Positions 32,301-42,200 of a DNA stretch of 64,000 nt are shown here, piece by piece. Origin of the DNA: Cavia porcellus (taxonomy: Eukaryota > Chordata > Mammalia > Rodentia > Caviidae). The position numbers and the translations under genes are program-made. How positions within the stretch are numbered: position 1 is the stretch's first letter; each line of letters opens with the position of its first letter. The notes below the pieces were generated by a model. That model saw only the letters and a list, made by a program, of their open reading frames with translations. It did no database searches and was not told the DNA's origin. The stretch is from contig NW_026947514.1 in assembly GCF_034190915.1 (NCBI RefSeq), positions 4,733,701 through 4,797,700 of the forward strand, in the 5' to 3' direction.

Positions 32301-35121
32301 GTGCTATTGGGTCCTATCCCCAAAGGTGGCCTAGCCTGGGTGGGGAGAGGAGGACCCCAAGTGTATCCTCTTTTGCTCCTGGTACCCTGCATGCAGGTCA
32401 GGTTTCTAATCTGCATTCAACAGAAGGAAATTGAGGTGCAGTGGCTCACACCTGCAATGCCAGCTACTGGGAGGCTGAGTCAGGTTTGCAAGTTCAGGTC
32501 TATCAGGGCAATTTAGCAAGGCCCGGTCTCAGAATTCCACAAATAAAAAGGTTAGGGGTGTAGCTGAGTGACAGTGCGCCCCGAGTGTGCTCGGCTGGGC
32601 TCTGGGGCTGTTGCTGCTCTTGCCTGCTGTGCATGCTGGCCTGGACTGAGGGATGGGCCCTGGGCTCACCCGGCGCAGGTGCACAGCCCCCGGGCTTGGC
32701 CGCCTTCCAAGAGGGAGCAGGGGCTGAGGGCCTGGAAGTGGGGGCCTCACGCCATGTGGGCTCCTGGCCAGGCCCAGCCTGACACCCAGGTGAGCATGCA
32801 GGCTGGGGACTTTGCATGTGATTTCCCTGTGGCCTGTGGGCAGGGCCTTCCTGAGAGTGGGGCCCTGTGTTCCTTGGGCCTGCCTGTCGAAGACTGTGTC
32901 GCCTGTCTTGCTCACCTGGCTGCGGCCTCCCCTGTGTCCTCCACCAGAAGTTCTCATCTTTCCAGGCAGCACCAAGGCACCTCTGGGGTATACCCGGCCC
33001 TCAGCCCCTGAGGGACAAGGTCGAGCTGGGGACGAGGCCATCTATCACCCCCTCCGAGCGGAAGGCTGCAGGGTGGCCCACAGGTCCCCTGGGCTCAGGT
33101 CCTCCCCACCCAGGGGTGCCTTGCAGACCTTGGGCAGGTGAGCAGACAGCCGGGAACTGTGGGTCCACCGGGCGCTGGGCCAGTTTCCTGCAGCCCAGAC
33201 TGTGGGATGTGGAAGCCAGCAGGACCCTGCCCCACCCAGAGGGCCTGGGAGGACCCCATTGGGACTTCTGTGGCCTCAGGAGGCACCCGCCTTGCTCGGC
33301 ACAGCACCTTCCTGGGTGTCCTGGCCAGCGGTAGCAGGGGCAGCCTGCCTGTGTCACAGCACAGCGGCTTCCTCTCCTGAGAGCCGGCCTCGGCCTCCCT
33401 GGATGAGCTTGGGCTCCAAGGCCGCCTGAGGCCCTGAGCGTCTTGGGTTGTGGGCTTGGCGAGGAGGGGTCCTTGGGTCCTGCTCCTCTGCCTGCAGCAG
33501 TGCCATCTCCTGCACATTCAGAACGGAAACCCGCCCAGCCTGGTGGGGGCATTGCAGGGGGTTGGGGCTCCGCCACAGGAGGTCCAGGCAGGTGGGCAGG
33601 GCAGGAAGGAGCAGTTAATGCCTGATCTCTATCACCATCCTCTGCAGCACTGCCTGCACGGAAGCCCAGGGCCACGTGTGCTGCTGAGGTATCCAGGCCA
33701 CCTGCCCGTCCTCAGGCCACCACACGCCTTGTGGAGCTAGCAGTGCTCCTGTGCCTTAGGTCCGACACATAGCCACCAGGCAGCGCTGTGCCCCCGTGTG
33801 CTATGGGGTTTATTTTTTTATTTTTGAGACAGGGTCTCACTGCACTTCAGGCTGGATTTGAACTCATTTTGTAGCCCAGACTGGCCTCGAACTCACAGTG
33901 ATCCTCCTGCCTCAGGCTCCTTAGTGCTGGGATTGCAGGCGTGCGTCACCATGCCTGATGGGAGCTGGGCTTTTAAAATTTCCTGTTACTGTGGTCAAAT
34001 GTATACAGCTTAGGATTTGCTGCTTGCTTTTGAAGAGTGCAGCTGCTCACATGTGTGATATGTGTGAACCGTGCTGCCTGCCAACAACTGCACCCCTTTA
34101 GTTAGCCCTTTCTTCTTTTTGAGACAGGGTCTGGCCTTGGATTCACTGTGTAACCCAGGCTGTCCTCGAGCTCAGCACACCCTCCTGTCTCAGCCTCCTG
34201 AGTGCTGGGATGACGGGCGAGTGCCACCATGTCTGCTTCCCTGTCTGTTTTGAATCAGGTTGTTTGCTTTTCTGTTGTTGTGTAGGAGTTCCTTTGACAA
34301 TCTGTCTACTTGGAGCTGGCGGCCATGAACTGGCTCAGAACTGTGCTCCCTCCCATCCTCCGGGGGGGCACTGCTGCCCCCTCTCCTGCTCCCCTCTGCC
34401 CTGGGGAATGCTGTGTACTGGCCTTGCCCGACCCCCCAGTGCCCCAGAGCACTGGCACCTAGCACGCCCATCCACCTTCCGGGTCCTGCCACACAGCCCC
34501 CAACCCCCGGCCCCCTTCACCTTCGGGGAACGTTTGTTTCTCTTTTATAAACAGAAAAGTACAAAGCCTGGGACCTGTGTCTGCGCCCAAGATAAACACA
34601 GGCAGCATCTGATTCTTTCCTGTAGTCCTCATTGGCTTCAAGAACTGGGACCTGAGGCCACGCCACAGCCCCAGGCTGCTCCCTCCCTGGCCACTGCCCG
34701 GTGCCTGCCTCTGGCTGGCAGGACAGTGACCAGCTCTGTCCAGACACCACCCTGGGCAATGCCTCAGCCTGCAGCGGCCGATTCTGCAGGGTGGTGTTTC
34801 ATTTCTGTTGCCTGCTCTTTATTGAGGCTGGTCGCACATTTCCCTCCTCCGGTGTCCCCACCCTACAGGCTGAACCCGGCCCCAGGCACTGAGTCTGGTG
34901 CCATGTCACAGCAGGATGGCTTAGCTTTTGGAGCACGGGCAGGGTGCCACAGGGAGCTATGCTCAAGCCTGTGTCACTGCCTGAGGCTCACAGGTGGGGA
35001 CAAGTGCTAGGCATGGTGATACACACGTGTGACTGAGGTCTGGGAGGCTGAGGCAGGCCTGCAAATCTGAGCCCAGCCCGAGGCACTTGGCAACTTGTGG
35101 AGACCCTGTCTCAAAATAACA

Positions 35122-35170
<49 letters not shown>

Positions 35171-37152
35171 CGCGCGCGCGGAGAGGGAGGGAAGCGGGCT
35201 GGGTGGAGGACGGAATGGAGGGGAAGGGGGGCAAAGACCCCCTGGCCTCACTGTCTCCCCCTCCTCCCTGCAGCCAAGTACCCGGCCATCAAGGACCTGA
35301 TGCGGCCGGACCCGAACCTCAAGTGGGCGGTGCTGGGCCTGGTGCTGGCGCAGCTGCTGGCCTGCTGGCTGGTGCGGGACCTGGCGTGGCGCTGGCTCCT
35401 GTTCTGGGCCTACGCCTTCGGCGGCTGCGTGAACCACTCGCTGACGCTGGCCATCCACGACATCTCCCACAACACGGCCTTCGGCACGGGCCGCCCCTCG
35501 TACAACCGCTGGTTCGCCGTCTTCGCCAACCTGCCTGTGGGCGTGCCCTACGCCGCCTCCTTCAAGAAGTACCACGTGGACCACCACCGCTACCTGGGCG
35601 GCGACGGGCTGGACGTGGATGTGCCCACGCGGCTGGAGGGCTGGCTCTTCTGCACGCCGGCCCGCAAGCTGCTCTGGCTGGCGCTGCAGCCCTTCTTCTA
35701 CTCGCTGCGGCCGCTCTGCGTGAACCCCAAGGCCATCACCCGCATGGAGGTGCTCAACACGCTGGTGCAGCTGGCCGTGGACCTCGCCATCTTCACGCTT
35801 GGGGGCATCAAGCCCGTGGTCTACCTGCTGGCCAGCTCCCTGCTGGGCCTGGGCCTGCACCCCATCTCGGGCCACTTCGTGGCTGAGCACTACATGTTCT
35901 CCAAGGGCCACGAGACCTACTCCTACTACGGGCCGCTCAACTGGATCACCTTCAACGTGGGCTACCACATGGAGCACCACGACTTCCCCAGCATCCCGGG
36001 CTGCAACCTGCCCCTGGTAGGCGCCGGGTGGGGTGGGCGGGTGGGAGCCCCGGGGTCCCCAGGGCAATGGAAAGGGCGACCAGGTGTCCCTGGGTGCCCA
36101 GGGAAGCCATGTGCCTGCGCAGGGGCCCAGCTTCCTCCCCTGTGTAGGTCACACTGGCTGTACTGGCTGGGAGGCCCCTCGCTGCTCTGTCCTGACAGCC
36201 TGTGACACCACGGGTGGCCTGCTGGGACAGGGTGGGGACGGGAGCCCAGCCCTGGCCTCGGAGGATCTGAGTGTGAAGGGAGGGAGGGGACGAGAAAGAG
36301 GAAGAGGAAGAGGAGGTGGAGGAGGATTGGGGGAGGAAGGGGACAACCCACCCCTCAGGCCAGGCCTGCCAGGGGCAAAGGGGGCTGGGGAGGCGCGGTG
36401 GGCTTGCACACGTGTCTGTGTGGAGGGGGAGTGTGGGAGTCACAGCCCTGTGCCTGGCCACAAGTGCCCGCGTCACTCCTCTGTGCTAAACTGAGGTGCA
36501 GAGTCGGAGCCCCAGATGGCTGTGGTGCAGCCTCGGCCTCAGGCAGAGAGAAGGGCTCCCTGCCAGTCCCCAGCTGGGAGGCAGGGCTCCTGTGCCCTGC
36601 CCTTGGCAGCCCCTCACATGGACCTGGGTCACATGACTCAGAGGCCAGGCGCACTTCCTGGAGGCAGCAGGCTGGGAAGGCTGGGAGGAGGGAGTGTCAG
36701 GTGAGCAGGCAGGGGGCCAGGGCCAGGAGCATGGCCGGTGGAGAGGGCATGGGATGCTGGGCTGAGGAGTGAGCAGGTGACCTGGAGGTGGGCAGGACAC
36801 AGGGCGCAGGCCGGGCCATGCCCGAGACCTCTGGACCCCAGTGAGTCAGTCCAGCCTCCTGGATCCTAGCCCTTGTGTGGGTTCCAGGGCTGGGGCACTG
36901 TGCTTCACCTTGGGGGTTCCAAGTGGCAGGCCTGGGCGGGGTGAGCAGGACCCCCGTGGGCGACAGCAAACACTGGGGCAGCCCTGATCCCAGCCCTCCC
37001 TGCAGGTGCGGAAGATCGCACCCGAGTACTACGACCACCTGCCGCAGCACCACTCGTGGGTGAAGGTGCTCTGGGACTTCGTGTTCGAGGACTCCATGGG
37101 GCCCTATGCCAGGGTGAAGCGGAAATGCAGGCTCGCCCAGGACCAGCTCTGA
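25610..37152 (+). CDS. DEGS2: DEGS2, sphingolipid delta(4)-desaturase / C4-hydroxylase, complete three-exon coding sequence
   Basis: The coding exons are 25610-25691, 35274-36016 and 37006-37152 (972 bases, 323 residues plus TGA), exactly the length I know for human DEGS2. All junctions are GT/AG and in phase. The protein is an ER-membrane di-iron enzyme that acts on dihydroceramide, giving phytoceramide (C4-hydroxylation) or ceramide (delta-4 desaturation). The three histidine boxes are visible: HDISH at residues 89-93, HVDHH at 128-132 and HMEHH at 259-263. Residues after box 1 read NTAFGT, the DEGS2-type form rather than the AFGY form of DEGS1. Hydrophobic membrane segments lie at about 45-62, 66-80 and 180-230. 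Start choice: the ATG has A at -3 and G at +4, and it opens the myristoylation-type N-terminus MGN shared by the family. The frame is open further upstream, but family length favours this start. The gene converges with EVL, as in human. Confidence 0.97.
29268..29392 (-). repeat. B1-like SINE
   Basis: GGCTATGTAGTTCAGGTTGGCC...CTGGGATTACAGGTCTG. Confidence 0.82.
29395..29845 (+). mobile_element. LINE-1 ORF2 fragment
   Basis: The sequence matches the L1 ORF2 5' part in sense direction (GAAGAAATCAGGGAAGAAG, CTAGAAAGACAAGAAC, GGAAAGAAATTATAGCC, GAGTTGGTTCTTGAAAGG). It is frame-broken. It sits in DEGS2 intron 1 between two B1 copies. Confidence 0.8.
29918..30060 (+). repeat. B1-like SINE
   Basis: GTGGTGGTACATGCCCGCAATCCCAGC...GAGTTCAAGGCCAGCCTC. 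Confidence 0.82.
30203..30216 (+). promoter_or_regulatory. CTCF-like motif in DEGS2 intron 1
   Basis: CCACCAGGTGGCAC fits the CTCF core consensus closely. Occupancy is unknown. Confidence 0.55.
31274..31423 (-). repeat. ID-like SINE with target-site duplication and a second T-run
   Basis: Complete reverse ID body, then a further T-rich stretch at 31392-31421. TCACCTACT flanks the whole block, suggesting a stacked or rearranged insertion. Confidence 0.82.
32425..32580 (+). repeat. B1+ID composite SINE, degraded
   Basis: GGTGCAGTGGCTCACACCTGCAATGCCAGC..., then GGTTAGGGGTGTAGCTGAGTG. Confidence 0.7.
33808..33962 (-). repeat. B1-like SINE
   Basis: TTTTTGAGACAGGGTCTCACTGC...CTGGGATTGCAGGCGTGCG. 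Confidence 0.85.
33970..34105. mobile_element. Old L1-type fragment
   Basis: Weak match to the same old L1M-type segment (TCAAATGTATACAGCTTAGG, ACCGTGCTGCC...CAACAACTGCACCCC). It is in DEGS2 intron 1 between two B1 copies. Confidence 0.4.
34115..34232 (-). repeat. B1-like SINE
   Basis: GAGACAGGGTCTGGCCTTGG...GTGCTGGGATGACGGGCG. Confidence 0.8.
35005..35120 (+). repeat. B1-like SINE
   Basis: TGCTAGGCATGGTGATACACACG...GAGACCCTGTCTCAAAATAAC. The TG/CG tract begins straight after its tail. Confidence 0.78.
35124..35180. repeat. TG/CG dinucleotide tract (Z-DNA-prone)
   Basis: About 19 GT units run without interruption into about 9 CG units, giving 57 bases of alternating purine and pyrimidine. 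It ends 93 bases before DEGS2 exon 2. Confidence 0.95.
35274..36016 (+). CDS. DEGS2: DEGS2 coding exon 2 (main catalytic exon)
   Basis: This 743-base exon begins after a pyrimidine-rich tract ending in CAG and ends at a GTAGGC donor. It encodes residues 28-275 and holds all three histidine boxes and the membrane segments. It is very GC-rich, so long spurious frames are open on both strands over it. Confidence 0.96.
36017..37005 (+). other. DEGS2: DEGS2 intron 2
   Basis: GT-AG intron of 989 bases. It has no SINE that I recognise. A purine-rich GAGGA-type stretch lies at about 36265-36350. Nothing else is recognised in it. Confidence 0.85.
37006..37152 (+). CDS. DEGS2: DEGS2 coding exon 3 with stop codon
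   Basis: Encodes the last 48 residues and TGA. It starts [18 protein letters not shown], which is typical of the desaturase C-terminus, and ends in the basic tail [13 protein letters not shown]. The acceptor is the CAG at 37003-37005. Confidence 0.96.
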   Translation: MRKIAPEYYDHLPQHHSWVKVLWDFVFEDSMGPYARVKRKCRLAQDQL

Positions 37153-37445
37153 GCCCCGGCTGCTGACCGGGGGCCGCATCGCTTGCTGCCCATCCCGCCC
37201 CTGGCCCTGCGTGCTCCGTGGCGGCCTGGCTGCCCTGCCCCATGCCCCTAACTGCTGCTTTTTGTCCCCACTGAGCCCGGGCTGGTGATGGTGGGCACGG
37301 CCCCCGGAGCAGCCGCTTGGTTTGCATGTGGACTCATGGGCAGCGAGGCCTGCGTCACTAGCTGGCTCTGCGCCTGGCGTCTCTGTGGAGCTCACGTGTC
37401 CAGGCTTTGCAAGCCCCGAATTAAACCAAGGTGTGTTTTCACAGT
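37153..37445 (+). other. DEGS2: DEGS2 3' UTR with poly(A) signal
   Basis: The untranslated tail follows the TGA. An ATTAAA hexamer lies at 37420-37425, and a TG-rich stretch (about 37430-37440) follows it as a likely downstream element. The exact cleavage site, about 37440, is inferred. Confidence 0.7.
37420..37425 (+). terminator. DEGS2: DEGS2 polyadenylation hexamer ATTAAA
   Basis: This common variant hexamer lies 268 bases after the stop codon and is followed by a GTGTGTTTT element. It is the only good signal before the intergenic gap. Confidence 0.7.
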
Positions 37446-38837
37446 GCGGCCTCGTGTCTGAGGGGTGGCTCAGCTGCAGGGAATGAAGCCCCAGGGCTGG
37501 GCAGGTCACATCCAGGCCTCCATGTTGCCTCCTCCTGGCCACTGTGTGCCATTCCTGTGACCCAGGTACTTGCTCGGGTGGTGTCCCTGGGCCCGGTCAC
37601 TGAGAGTTGGGTGGACAGCGGAAGGTGCTGCAGCCTCAGGAGACTGGGCAGCAGCCCGGATGCCGCTGAGCTCTGCTGCCCCATCTCTGGTCCTCGACCC
37701 TGCAGAAACTGCCCTGGGTCCAGAGGCTCAGCTGCCAGCCTGCTCTGCCTGCGACTTGGGGGCTCCGTGCACATGGCTGAGGTGTCTGTGGGAAGTGGAG
37801 ACAGGTGTCCCCGGCCTTCTGCAGAGGGGCTGACAGCACTGGGGCTGGGTGCTTGGCAGCAGTGGCAGTGCTGGGAGCTGCCCGTGGAAGAGAAGGGTGT
37901 GGCCGGTCTGGGGACTGGGCAGAGGCCAGGGCTTGGCTGAATGAGGCCATGGGCCAGGAAAGGTGAACTGTGGCCTGCTCCTCACGCCTGGACGTGGCCC
38001 AGATGGTGCCAGGCACAGGTGTCCCTGAAGCGCTCTCTGTGGCTGGAGGCTTGGAGTCTAGGCAGGTCTAGTCTAACCCTCCCTGTGCACACAAGCAGAC
38101 CAGCCCTGAGGGCGAAGGGGGGAGCTCCTGGAGCTGGGCACTGCCCGCTGGCGTCACACATTGGACTGGCAGTCATGCGCCTGTCTTCAGGGTTGCTGGG
38201 TGCATGGCAGGGAAGGCATGTCCAGGGCAGGGCCCGAGAGTGGCAGTTCCTCTGGTCCCAGTGTGCCTTCCCTCCCTCGGCCTGGGGCCTTCAGAGGGGA
38301 GTGAGCTAGAGGTGGGTGCTCTGCTCTGGGGTCGAGGCGGCCACAGAGGTCACACAGGACAACCTGGAACCAACGGTCACGGTGCACTGAGGCCTGCGCT
38401 GTCTGCTCCTGGCCATACCTGCACCGGTTCCCAAGGCCAAGGGTCAAAGCTGCCTTTGGCTGAATGAGGAGCGGCTGCTGGTGGCCCCTGGGCAGTCTGT
38501 CCACTGCCCCGTGGCAGCTGGGCTGGGGCATCTGTGGGAAAAGCAGGGCAGAGCTGCCCTCACCCTGCCCACTCTCAGCCCCACTCCGAGGCTCCTGCCG
38601 GCTGGATGCTCACAAATCCCAGCGGAGGGCCTGTCCACAGGGTCCCTGAGGGATGTGGCCTCTTCAGGAGGACCCAGGGCCCAGGCTGGGCCTGCAGAGC
38701 TGCCAGGCTCACCCCTGGCCCAGGGACCCTGTGACCCCACTCTTGCTCCTGTTCCTCCTGCTGTCCCTGGCCCCGCCTTGCCAGCCGAGGGCTCACTGGC
38801 CTGGGCAAGGACAGCGCGACAGAGAGAGGGCCAGGGC
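37446..38837. other. Intergenic gap between the DEGS2 and EVL 3' ends
   Basis: About 1.4 kb of GC-rich, repeat-free DNA between two convergent poly(A) sites. Open frames on both strands here show no family features and follow base composition. I see no gene. Confidence 0.7.
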
Positions 38838-39219
38838 CGAGTGTGGACAGTAAACGATTTATTACGGTGTGGACGACACGCGGTGCGCGGACGGACTGTG
38901 TCCCAGCTCCCGCTGCCTGCGAGGCTGCCGACAGCTTCACCTGGGAGCAAACTCGGAAACCATGTGATGAAGTGGGTGCTCTGGGGTGTCCTCTAGAAAC
39001 CCAAAGAAATGTACACTTAAATAAGCAAATATAAAATACAAAAACAGAGTGGGCCTGGTGTTCTGTGTTGGGTAGAATCTAAAAAAATCCAGGAGTTGGC
39101 CGTTTCCTCCTCTCCACAGCCGACCACAGGTGGGCCTCGGTGACCTGCGCGCCGGCTCCTCGGGCTCCTGTGTGCTGGGCTGGCCCAAGGCTCCCCGGTG
39201 ACCTCCGTGCCGGGGCCGC
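38838..39219 (-). other. EVL: EVL 3' UTR
   Basis: About 380 bases from the stop to the AATAAA signal at 38863-38858. The stretch at about 38995-39090 is AT-rich and stands out against the GC-rich surroundings. The cleavage site is inferred. Confidence 0.75.
38858..38863 (-). terminator. EVL: EVL polyadenylation signal AATAAA
   Basis: A canonical hexamer on the minus strand 357 bases after the stop, followed by a short T/GT-containing stretch. It is the first canonical hexamer after the stop. Confidence 0.75.
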
Positions 39220-39257
39220 CTATGTGGTGCTGACCCCGCTCAGCTCCTGCCTGATGG
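39220..39257 (-). CDS. EVL: EVL last coding piece with stop ([11 protein letters not shown])
   Basis: The final 38 coding bases, ending in TAG at 39222-39220. The acceptor is CCCCCAG. Human ends SGISTT; here it is SGVSTT. Confidence 0.96.
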
Positions 39258-42200
39258 CTGGGGGACAGGACAGGAAAGGAAACAGGAGGGGCTCAGGCCA
39301 CACCATGCATGGACCTGCCCGCATCATCCTCTCTGGTGTGGGGATATCGTGTCCCACCCAGTCCGGGCCGCCAGAGTGCACACTCTGGCCCCGGGCCCGA
39401 CTCTGCAGCAGCTTTGGCAGGGACATTCTGGAATGTCAGGGGCATCTCCATCACTAGTCCCTGCGGCCCCTGCCTCCCTGTCAGGGACAAGCTGCCAGGG
39501 CCTGCTGTTGGTGTCCCGGGAGTGGCCTTGAGTACTGGCACCAGGGCATCCAAGTCTGTTTAGGAACCATAGCCTCTGGCCTGGCAGAGCAGAGGCTGGC
39601 CCTGGCTCTGTCCCTGGCAGGGGACTATGCCGTGTCCTGGCCTCCTGGTCCCCACCCCATCAGTCAGCCTGGCCAGTGATAAAGGGTCTCCCTGGCCACG
39701 ATGGCTGCTGGACAGGCAGAGCTGGCCAGGTTTGGTCTGCCCTGCCCACACCTTCCCTCTTCCTCTGGCTGCAGATCTGAGCCAGCTCCTCAAAGGCCTG
39801 TGGGGCCGGAAGGGCGGATGTGATGCAGGGGACGTGGCCCTGCTCCCTGGGCCAGGGCTCCTCAGGGGGAGCCGAGGCAGGAAGGAGCTCGGGCCTAGGC
39901 AAGGCAAGGCAGTGGTAGACCAGAGAGGTGAAGGAGCCAGCGGATAATAAGGCCCGGATGTCTGCCAGGACCCCTCCACACGGGGTCTCCTGTCCTCTGG
40001 GGGAGCAGGCTCACGCAGGCCTGGGGCTCGGGCCACCACTGAGCTCTGAGCCACAGCTAGAAGCAGGCAGGGTGAGGAGAGCATGTCCTCCTCCTCTGCA
40101 TGGGTGCTGACTGGATCACCTGGTGGGACCCACCCTGGCATGGTCCCCTTGCCCAGCACCCTGCTGGCATTACTCTGCCCGTGCCCAGGCCCCACTGTGC
40201 TCACCATCAATGATCTCCTCCTTCACCTTGTGGAGCTCACGCACCACCTCCTCCAGGATCTCCTGCGGGACACGGGCTCGAGTGGGGAATGGTGATGGGG
40301 GGAGGGGCTCCCATCCCCCAAGGCAGCCTCGGGTGACAGCCAGAGGAGGGTCACCTTTGCTCAGGTGCTGGCACAGTTGGGGGCCATTCATGAGGCTCCC
40401 AGGAGAAGCTCAGCCACATGCAGGCCCCAGGACAGGAAACGTCCCAGCAGCTGCTCTTCCTGGCCTGGGGGGAGGAAGCGCTCACCTGTTTCATCCGGTC
40501 CAGGTCGAAGGGATCCAGGGCCATGTCGCTCACGCTTCCGGCAGGCTTCACTCTGGGAGGAGAAGATGGTACAGACTGGTGGGTGGCAGGGCCTGCAGGT
40601 GCCTCTCAGAAGTCTGGGTCCCTGGAGGTCCCTGACCTCTCTGGTGCTCTACCTATGGTGGCGTGTGTGGCCAGGCAGGCTCCCTGGTGCTGTGACCACA
40701 TTCCCCAGTGGACCTGGGCCCATGAGGGGCAGACGTGTGACTTTAGGGTTCTCGCAGAAGGGGTGGCTCAGGCAGATGCTTGGCAGCTGCCCGCCACCTC
40801 TTGGGGGGCAGATGGGATGGACACCTACTCCTCAGTGTCCCTGGCGACAGCCAGCCCCCGTGTCATTAAGTTCCACAGGAGCTGACAGCCAGCTTGTCCC
40901 AAAGCCACCCCCTTCCTACCAAGCCAGTACCAGGATGGGCAGATGGCACCCAGGGAGTGGACTAACACGGACGCTTCCTGCACAGATCTCCCGCCTGGGC
41001 CTCACCCTACTCTGGGGTCTCTTGGAACCCCATCTCGGGGCATGGGTTGGGCTCACTCTCTCCCCATATGGAGGGCGTGGAGGCCTGAGCCCACTCATGA
41101 CACCTGGGACCCGGGCCTCTCAGCTGAGGGATGTGGGCTGTAAAAGCAGAGGCTCCATAGTCTCTTAGACACACACGAAGAGGACCCAAGTATGGTGCTG
41201 AACATGTCTGTGAGGACTTGGGGTCCACATGGCCCTTGGCCTTCCTGCAGGATACAGGCACCACACCTGGCTGCACCCCCATAGCCGCCCCACAGGCAGC
41301 TTCCTAAGCAACACTCTGGGGGAAAGGATGCTCTTGGGAACCATCTGAGGGCTGGAGAGACACACCCCAGGGCCTGGCTGCTGGGACATGCCCTAAAGCC
41401 ATCGGTGGGCATCCCCAAGGCTCCCGGCCCTGCCCACTCTGCCCTGCCATGGTCGCCTCGCCTCCACAGCCAGGACCGGGGTCCCTGAGTGCTCAGCCCA
41501 CTGGCTCTGTGCTCTACTGTCTGTCAGGCCCTAATGTGGGGTACAGAGGCCACTTCAGCCAAACCCTCCCGCCCCCAGCCCTTCAGCTGAATGGCCACGG
41601 CCTGGGTGGTTGCAGCACTGGGCTGCACACTTCTGGTCCTGCATCTGCGGGCTGCACAGCACCCTCCAACCCCAAGCTCCCAGCACCACTCCCTGAGCTG
41701 CCGGGGCCTGCAGCGGTCCTGTGGACACAGGCTCTGCATGGGCACGGCTGTCCACAGCACACAGCTGTCACCTGTGCTACCAGGCCGCCACTCCTGAGGT
41801 CAGCTGGAGGCCTGCTTTGCTCATGCCTGACTTCCCTTTGTAGGCCCAGGTCGCCTGCTGTGATCGGCTGCCTCCTTCACTGTGGGGTAGGCGGTGGGCA
41901 CCCCTTGGGGTGGGCTTAGAGGCCTTCAGGTCCTGGCGTGCGTGGCCTGCAGTTACTCCTGGCTGCCTGCCTGCATTTTGGGCCAGCTCAGTGCCAAGTG
42001 TCCCATCCTTGGTCACAATGGCTTGGTCTGAGAAGGGACTGAGACCTGGATGGAGGCCAGGGTCTGGGCAGCCCCAGTGCTGGTGGGTGGGACAGAGGCA
42101 CTAGTGGACACCTCCGGCGTCCAGCTGCTGGCCACACCCCTGGGCTGTCTGCCCCACTCCCCTGATCTCAGAAACATTGCCCCCTCTGGCTTTGCTTCTT

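Larger units (their letters stand above)
25692..35273 (+). other. DEGS2: DEGS2 intron 1 (9.6 kb)
   Basis: GT-AG intron. It holds the 3' half of the CpG island, an L1 ORF2 fragment near 29.4-29.8 kb, several B1-like and ID-like SINEs, old L1-type fragments near 28.74 and 34.0 kb, a CTCF-like motif at 30203, and a TG/CG dinucleotide tract just before exon 2. 25900-28700 and 30500-31270 look like unique sequence without a recognisable gene. I see no further exon. Confidence 0.85.

Noticed and set aside
35111..36067. 318-codon frame on the minus strand across DEGS2 exon 2
   Set aside because: A shadow of the GC-rich DEGS2 coding frame. Its His/Val/Gln-rich sequence mirrors the sense codons and it includes the TG/CG tract.
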